Shown in pieces: positions 7,271 to 10,180 of a stretch of 10,180 bases of DNA (positions are counted from its first letter, which is position 1; each line of letters starts with the position of its first letter). The translations under genes and the position numbers were made by a program. Origin of the DNA: Acholeplasmataceae bacterium (GTDB taxonomy: Bacteria; Bacillota; Negativicutes; Acidaminococcales; Acidaminococcaceae); assembly GCA_012719555.1 (NCBI GenBank), contig JAAYAE010000042.1:1-10180 (forward strand). Reading direction: 5' to 3'. The notes under the pieces were generated by a model. That model was given only the letters and a program-made list of their open reading frames with translations. It was not told where the DNA came from and did not search any database.

Positions 7271-7746
7271 TGGAGAGACCTGACTGGGATAGTTATTTTA
7301 TGGAGATTGCTCAAATAGTAAGCAAACGTTCTACTTGTTTGCGTCGTGCTGTAGGGGCAGTTTTAGTAAAAGATAAACAAATTTTAGCTACAGGTTACAA
7401 TGGAACCCCTAAGGGATTACCCCATTGCGAAGAAGTTGGTTGCCTGCGCGAGCAGCTTAATGTTCCTTCAGGACAAATGCATGAATTGTGTCGAGGCATT
7501 CATGCGGAGCAAAATTCCGTTATTCAAGCAGCTGTTAATGGTGTGTCAATTTCAGGATCAACATTATATTGCACCCATCAGCCTTGCGTTGTATGCAGTA
7601 AAATTTTGATTAATGCCGGTATTAAAAGGATTGTTTATGCTAATCCCTATCCTGATAAATTGGCAGCGGAAATGATGCATGAAGCAGGTAATATTGAAAT
7701 GATAGTTTTTACTGAAAAAACAGACCAAGAAACCGGTAAAAAATAA
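7270..7746 (+). CDS. dCMP deaminase (deoxycytidylate deaminase, ComEB-like)
   Basis: A zinc-dependent deaminase of the cytidine/deoxycytidylate family that should convert dCMP to dUMP for thymidylate synthesis. The 158-residue protein has the catalytic HAE motif (His78, Glu80) and the zinc-binding PCVVC motif (105-109, Cys106 and Cys109). Further Cys and His residues (His52, Cys53, Cys58, His71, Cys74) suggest a second, structural zinc as in phage T4 dCMP deaminase. The stretch [13 protein letters not shown] (41-53) is typical of dCMP deaminases rather than of tRNA or free-base deaminases. Its ATG overlaps the upp TGA by one base, so the two pyrimidine enzymes are translationally coupled. Bacillus ComEB is a homologue in the competence locus; no competence gene is seen here. 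Confidence 0.95.
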   Translation: MERPDWDSYFMEIAQIVSKRSTCLRRAVGAVLVKDKQILATGYNGTPKGLPHCEEVGCLREQLNVPSGQMHELCRGIHAEQNSVIQAAVNGVSISGSTLYCTHQPCVVCSKILINAGIKRIVYANPYPDKLAAEMMHEAGNIEMIVFTEKTDQETGKK

Positions 7747-7800
7747 TGTCAAAGAGAGGCATTTATACACGAATACTTTCTCTTGATGCATATTGCCCAC

Positions 7801-7829
7801 TTGTTGTTAAATGTTTTTTGTACTATACT
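7801..7829 (+). promoter_or_regulatory. Candidate promoter of the wecA-like/wecB pair
   Basis: TTGTTG at 7801-7806 (3 of 6) and TATACT at 7824-7829 (5 of 6) are separated by 17 nt. Transcription would start near 7836. It lies in the longest gap of the window (7747-7889, 143 nt), between nucleotide metabolism and envelope genes. No convincing terminator precedes it: an 8-bp helix with two G-T pairs (7752-7759 with 7777-7784) has a 17-nt loop and no T-run. Read-through from upstream therefore remains possible. An AGGAGG at 7832-7837 just downstream of the -10 has no ATG, GTG or TTG at a proper distance. Confidence 0.45.
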
Positions 7830-7889
7830 ATAGGAGGTATTATTACAAAAATTTTATGTGGGCGATTTAGGTCGCAGGAAGGTGCATAA

Positions 7890-8900
7890 GTGCAATCATA
7901 TTTAGTGGCTTTTGCCATTGCTTTATTTTTGGGGTGGGTTTTAACACCCTATGTAAAAAAAATTGCTTTTAGGCTAGGCGCTGTTGATAAACCGGATGCA
8001 CGTAAGGTGCACCATGTTATCATGCCTCGCTTAGGAGGCTTAGCAATTTATATTGGCTTTATGGTGGCAGTGTTAACGTGTATGAATATTACCAAAGATG
8101 TAGTTGGTGTATTATTAGGAGGCACGATAATTTTACTGGTGGGTATATTTGATGATATATATCAGCTTTCCGCTAGAGTTAAATTGTTGGGACAAATTGC
8201 CGCTGCAATGATTTTGATTTTGTTTGATATACGGATTGAATGGCTAAATAACCCAATGGGTGGCTATTTTTACTTAGATTATTTGTCAATTCCCTTTACT
8301 GTATTTTGGGTGGTTAGTTTTACTAACGTTGTAAATCTTATGGATGGCCTAGATGGTCTGGCCGCCGGTGTATCTGCTATTGCCTCTGTAACGATTATTT
8401 TGGTAGCGTTACAACAAGGCTTTTACCCTGTTGCTATTATCACAGCAGCTTTGGCCGGTGGTACTATTGGGTTTATGCGCTACAACTTCAATCCCGCGAC
8501 GATTTTTATGGGTGATACAGGAAGTTTGTTCATTGGCTACATGCTGGCAGCAATTTCTATTTTTGGCGCGGTAAAAAGTGCCGCAACGATTGCGCTTATA
8601 GTGCCGGCAATTGCACTGGGACTACCAATTATGGATACGGCTTTTGCCATTGCAAGGCGTTACATTAATGGAAAACCTATTTTTCAACCGGACAAGGGGC
8701 ATTTGCATCATAGACTTTTGGCCTTAGGATTTAGTCAAAGGCAGGCAGTTATGCTTATGTATTTAATTAGTGCCGGATTGTGCCTTAGTGCTGTTTTATT
8801 TACTGAGATTGACGGAATTTACGCAATTTTATTGCTTGTCATTATTGTTGCGGCCATTTTCATTGGGGCAAAGAAAATCGGCATTTTAAACGATCGCTAA
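7890..8900 (+). CDS. wecA: Undecaprenyl-phosphate GlcNAc-1-phosphate transferase (WecA/TagO family, MraY-like)
   Basis: An integral membrane enzyme expected to move GlcNAc-1-phosphate from UDP-GlcNAc to undecaprenyl phosphate, starting a lipid-linked surface glycan. The 336-residue protein has about ten hydrophobic segments. Family motifs appear in order: VDKPDARKVHH (32-42), FDD with Asp88-Asp89, NLMDGLDGLAAG (149-160) with Asp152 and Asp155, NPATIFMGDTGS (201-212) with Asp209, and HLHHRLLALG (271-280). The HLHHRL form fits WecA/TagO rather than MraY. The GTG start at 7890 has AAGGTG at 7879-7884, and TAA at 7887-7889 lies directly upstream in frame, so no longer start is possible. The gene is followed 23 nt later by wecB. 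Whether the product feeds teichoic acid, O-antigen or another polymer cannot be told, and tagO is an equally good symbol. Confidence 0.93.
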   Translation: MQSYLVAFAIALFLGWVLTPYVKKIAFRLGAVDKPDARKVHHVIMPRLGGLAIYIGFMVAVLTCMNITKDVVGVLLGGTIILLVGIFDDIYQLSARVKLLGQIAAAMILILFDIRIEWLNNPMGGYFYLDYLSIPFTVFWVVSFTNVVNLMDGLDGLAAGVSAIASVTIILVALQQGFYPVAIITAALAGGTIGFMRYNFNPATIFMGDTGSLFIGYMLAAISIFGAVKSAATIALIVPAIALGLPIMDTAFAIARRYINGKPIFQPDKGHLHHRLLALGFSQRQAVMLMYLISAGLCLSAVLFTEIDGIYAILLLVIIVAAIFIGAKKIGILNDR

Positions 8901-8923
8901 CAATATAGGGGTGTAGTAGATTA

Positions 8924-10093
8924 ATGAAAAAATTAAAAGTTATGACCGTGTTTGGAACTAGGCCAGAAGCTATTAAAATGTGTCCGGTAGTTTTAGAAAT
9001 GCATAAATATCCTGATTATATTCAACCTATAGTAGCCGTAACGGCACAGCATAGGGAGATGCTTGATCAGGTTTTGGGGTTATTTTCTATAGTCCCGGAT
9101 TACGATTTGAATATAATGACGACAGGGCAGACGCTGTACGATGTTACAGGTCGCGCTTTGGAGGGATTACATCGTGTTTTGGAAGAAGCAAAACCTGATA
9201 TTATTCTTGTCCATGGCGATACAACTACGACTTTTGTAGGTGCTCTGGCGTCTTTTTATATGCAGATTCCTGTGGGACATGTAGAAGCAGGATTGCGTAC
9301 CGGAAATAAATATTCGCCATTTCCGGAAGAAATGAACAGGAAATTAACCGGGGCTATTGCAGATTTTCACTTTTCTCCAACTCAAATTTCCAAAAATAAC
9401 TTATTAAAAGAAAATATAAGTCCTGAGAAAATATTTATTACAGGAAATACCGTTATTGATGCTCTCAATACTACTGTAAAAGATAATTTCACGTTTCCCT
9501 ATGGAGAAATACAAAAAGCTATAGCTAGCGGGAATAAATTAATTTTAATGACTACTCATCGTAGAGAAAACTTGGGTGAACCTATGCGCCATGTCTATAT
9601 GGCCTTAAAAGAGGTGCTGGAAACTCATCCAATGGTAGAAGCAATTTTCCCTATGCATAAAAATCCTCAGGTGCGCAAGGTGGCAGAAGAAATATTAGGA
9701 CATTTGGATAGAGTTCATTTGATTGAACCTATGGATTATGAACCATTTACCAATTTAATGGCCAAGGTGGACATTGTTTTGACTGATTCGGGGGGGATCC
9801 AAGAAGAAGCACCGGCTCTTGGGAAACCTGTGTTGGTACTTAGAGATACAACTGAGCGACCGGAAGCGGTAACAGCAGGAACTGTAAGATTAGTGGGAAC
9901 GAACAAAGACTTGGTTCAGCAAGAAACCATAAAGCTTTTGGAAGATGAAAAGTATTATCGCTCAATGTCTGATGCTTGCAATCCTTATGGTGATGGAAGG
10001 GCGGCTGAACGTATTGTAAAAATTATATTGAATAATTATGGCTACCCTATAGAAAACATTTCCGAGTTTTTTGATAAAAAAACAAAAAAGTAG
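8924..10093 (+). CDS. wecB: UDP-N-acetylglucosamine 2-epimerase (non-hydrolysing)
   Basis: WecB (MnaA in Gram-positive species) interconverts UDP-GlcNAc and UDP-ManNAc in the cytosol, providing ManNAc for surface polymers. The 389-residue length is typical of bacterial enzymes. Visible are GTRPEAIKM (11-19), HGDTTTTF (97-104) with Asp99, HVEAGLRT (119-126) with Glu121, PFPEEMNRK (132-140) with Glu135, THRRENLGE (211-219) with His212, and DSGGIQEEAPALGKP (288-302), followed by Glu311-Arg312-Pro313. These cover the catalytic and UDP-binding residues known for the E. coli enzyme. No signal peptide is present, as expected. The ATG at 8924 has AGGGGTG at 8907-8913, a slightly long 10-nt spacing. 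The C-terminus ends in a Lys-rich tail (DKKTKK). It is probably cotranscribed with the upstream transferase; both use UDP-GlcNAc. Confidence 0.97.
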   Translation: MKKLKVMTVFGTRPEAIKMCPVVLEMHKYPDYIQPIVAVTAQHREMLDQVLGLFSIVPDYDLNIMTTGQTLYDVTGRALEGLHRVLEEAKPDIILVHGDTTTTFVGALASFYMQIPVGHVEAGLRTGNKYSPFPEEMNRKLTGAIADFHFSPTQISKNNLLKENISPEKIFITGNTVIDALNTTVKDNFTFPYGEIQKAIASGNKLILMTTHRRENLGEPMRHVYMALKEVLETHPMVEAIFPMHKNPQVRKVAEEILGHLDRVHLIEPMDYEPFTNLMAKVDIVLTDSGGIQEEAPALGKPVLVLRDTTERPEAVTAGTVRLVGTNKDLVQQETIKLLEDEKYYRSMSDACNPYGDGRAAERIVKIILNNYGYPIENISEFFDKKTKK

Positions 10094-10122
10094 TTGTCAC
10101 ATAGGTACATATATATTAAAAT
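10094..10122 (+). promoter_or_regulatory. Strong candidate sigma-A promoter pointing out of the window
   Basis: TTGTCA at 10094-10099 (5 of 6) and TAAAAT at 10117-10122 (5 of 6) are separated by exactly 17 nt, and the -35 directly abuts the wecB stop codon. Transcription would start near 10129. No start codon with a ribosome binding site is seen before the window ends at 10180, so the gene served lies outside. In many Bacillota atpI and the ATP synthase operon follow wecB, which would fit; this is inference. The remaining 10123-10180 is AT-rich. It contains AGTTTG twice (10142-10147, 10151-10156) and GTGACA followed by six T (10156-10167). Confidence 0.6.
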
Positions 10123-10180
10123 ATACAATAACCGACAGAAAAGTTTGAATAGTTTGTGACATTTTTTGAAATTAACGAGA

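Noticed and set aside
7752..7784. Possible terminator after the dCMP deaminase gene (AAGAGAGG with TTTCTCTT)
   Set aside because: Six Watson-Crick and two G-T pairs, a 17-nt loop and no T-run after it; too weak to call a terminator.
7564..7800. Open frame on the - strand over the end of the dCMP deaminase gene and the following gap
   Set aside because: Most of it is antisense to the PCVVC zinc-motif coding region; no ribosome binding site or family signature supports it.
10154..10180. Rex or Crp/Fnr-type operator starting TTGTGA near the right edge
   Set aside because: Only one half-site is present; the matching TCACAA half does not follow at the required distance.
1..10180. Mobile elements, CRISPR arrays, toxin-antitoxin pairs, defence genes or tRNA genes
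   Set aside because: Nearly all of the window is covered by well-known housekeeping genes on one strand with short gaps; no repeats, transposase motifs or tRNA-like folds were seen.

Overview
This window is an ordinary housekeeping and envelope-precursor region of a low-to-moderate GC member of the Bacillota. All twelve genes lie on the + strand, tightly packed, with Shine-Dalgarno sequences of the AGGAGG or AAGGTG type and some GTG starts. The gene order (rpmE, DUF1385, prfA, prmC, sua5/ywlC, rpiB, ywlG, glyA, upp, dCMP deaminase, then a TagO/WecA-type transferase and wecB) resembles the rpmE-to-upp block of Bacillus and the equivalent block of Clostridia and Negativicutes. I cannot name the genus. 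The spoIIR, mntP and ywlE genes that sit inside this block in Bacillus subtilis are absent here.

Layout. Positions 1-115 hold an extended -10 promoter and the short leader of rpmE (ribosomal protein L31). A perfect 10-bp hairpin follows rpmE and comes just before the ribosome binding site of a DUF1385 membrane protein. That gene overlaps prfA (release factor 1), which overlaps prmC (the methyltransferase that modifies the GGQ glutamine of release factors), which overlaps the Sua5/YwlC threonylcarbamoyl-AMP synthase gene. A 69-nt gap with a candidate promoter separates these from rpiB, ywlG (UPF0340), glyA, upp and a dCMP deaminase gene. A 143-nt gap with another candidate promoter comes before the UndP-GlcNAc-1-phosphate transferase and UDP-GlcNAc 2-epimerase genes. 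A strong candidate promoter lies after the epimerase and points out of the window. In many Bacillota the atp operon follows here, but it is not visible.

How the genes work together. The first part serves translation: a ribosomal protein, a release factor with its modifying enzyme, and the first enzyme of tRNA t6A synthesis. The middle part serves pentose-phosphate, one-carbon and pyrimidine metabolism: RpiB feeds ribose-5-phosphate and hence PRPP, GlyA makes methylene-THF, Upp salvages uracil with PRPP, and dCMP deaminase makes dUMP for thymidylate synthesis. The last part makes lipid-linked GlcNAc and UDP-ManNAc for a cell-surface glycan.

I found no mobile element, CRISPR array, tRNA, rRNA or defence system, and no convincing sign of a novel system. 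The points most worth checking are the uncharacterised DUF1385 protein locked by overlap to prfA, a charge-changing substitution in Upp, and a few regulatory sites.
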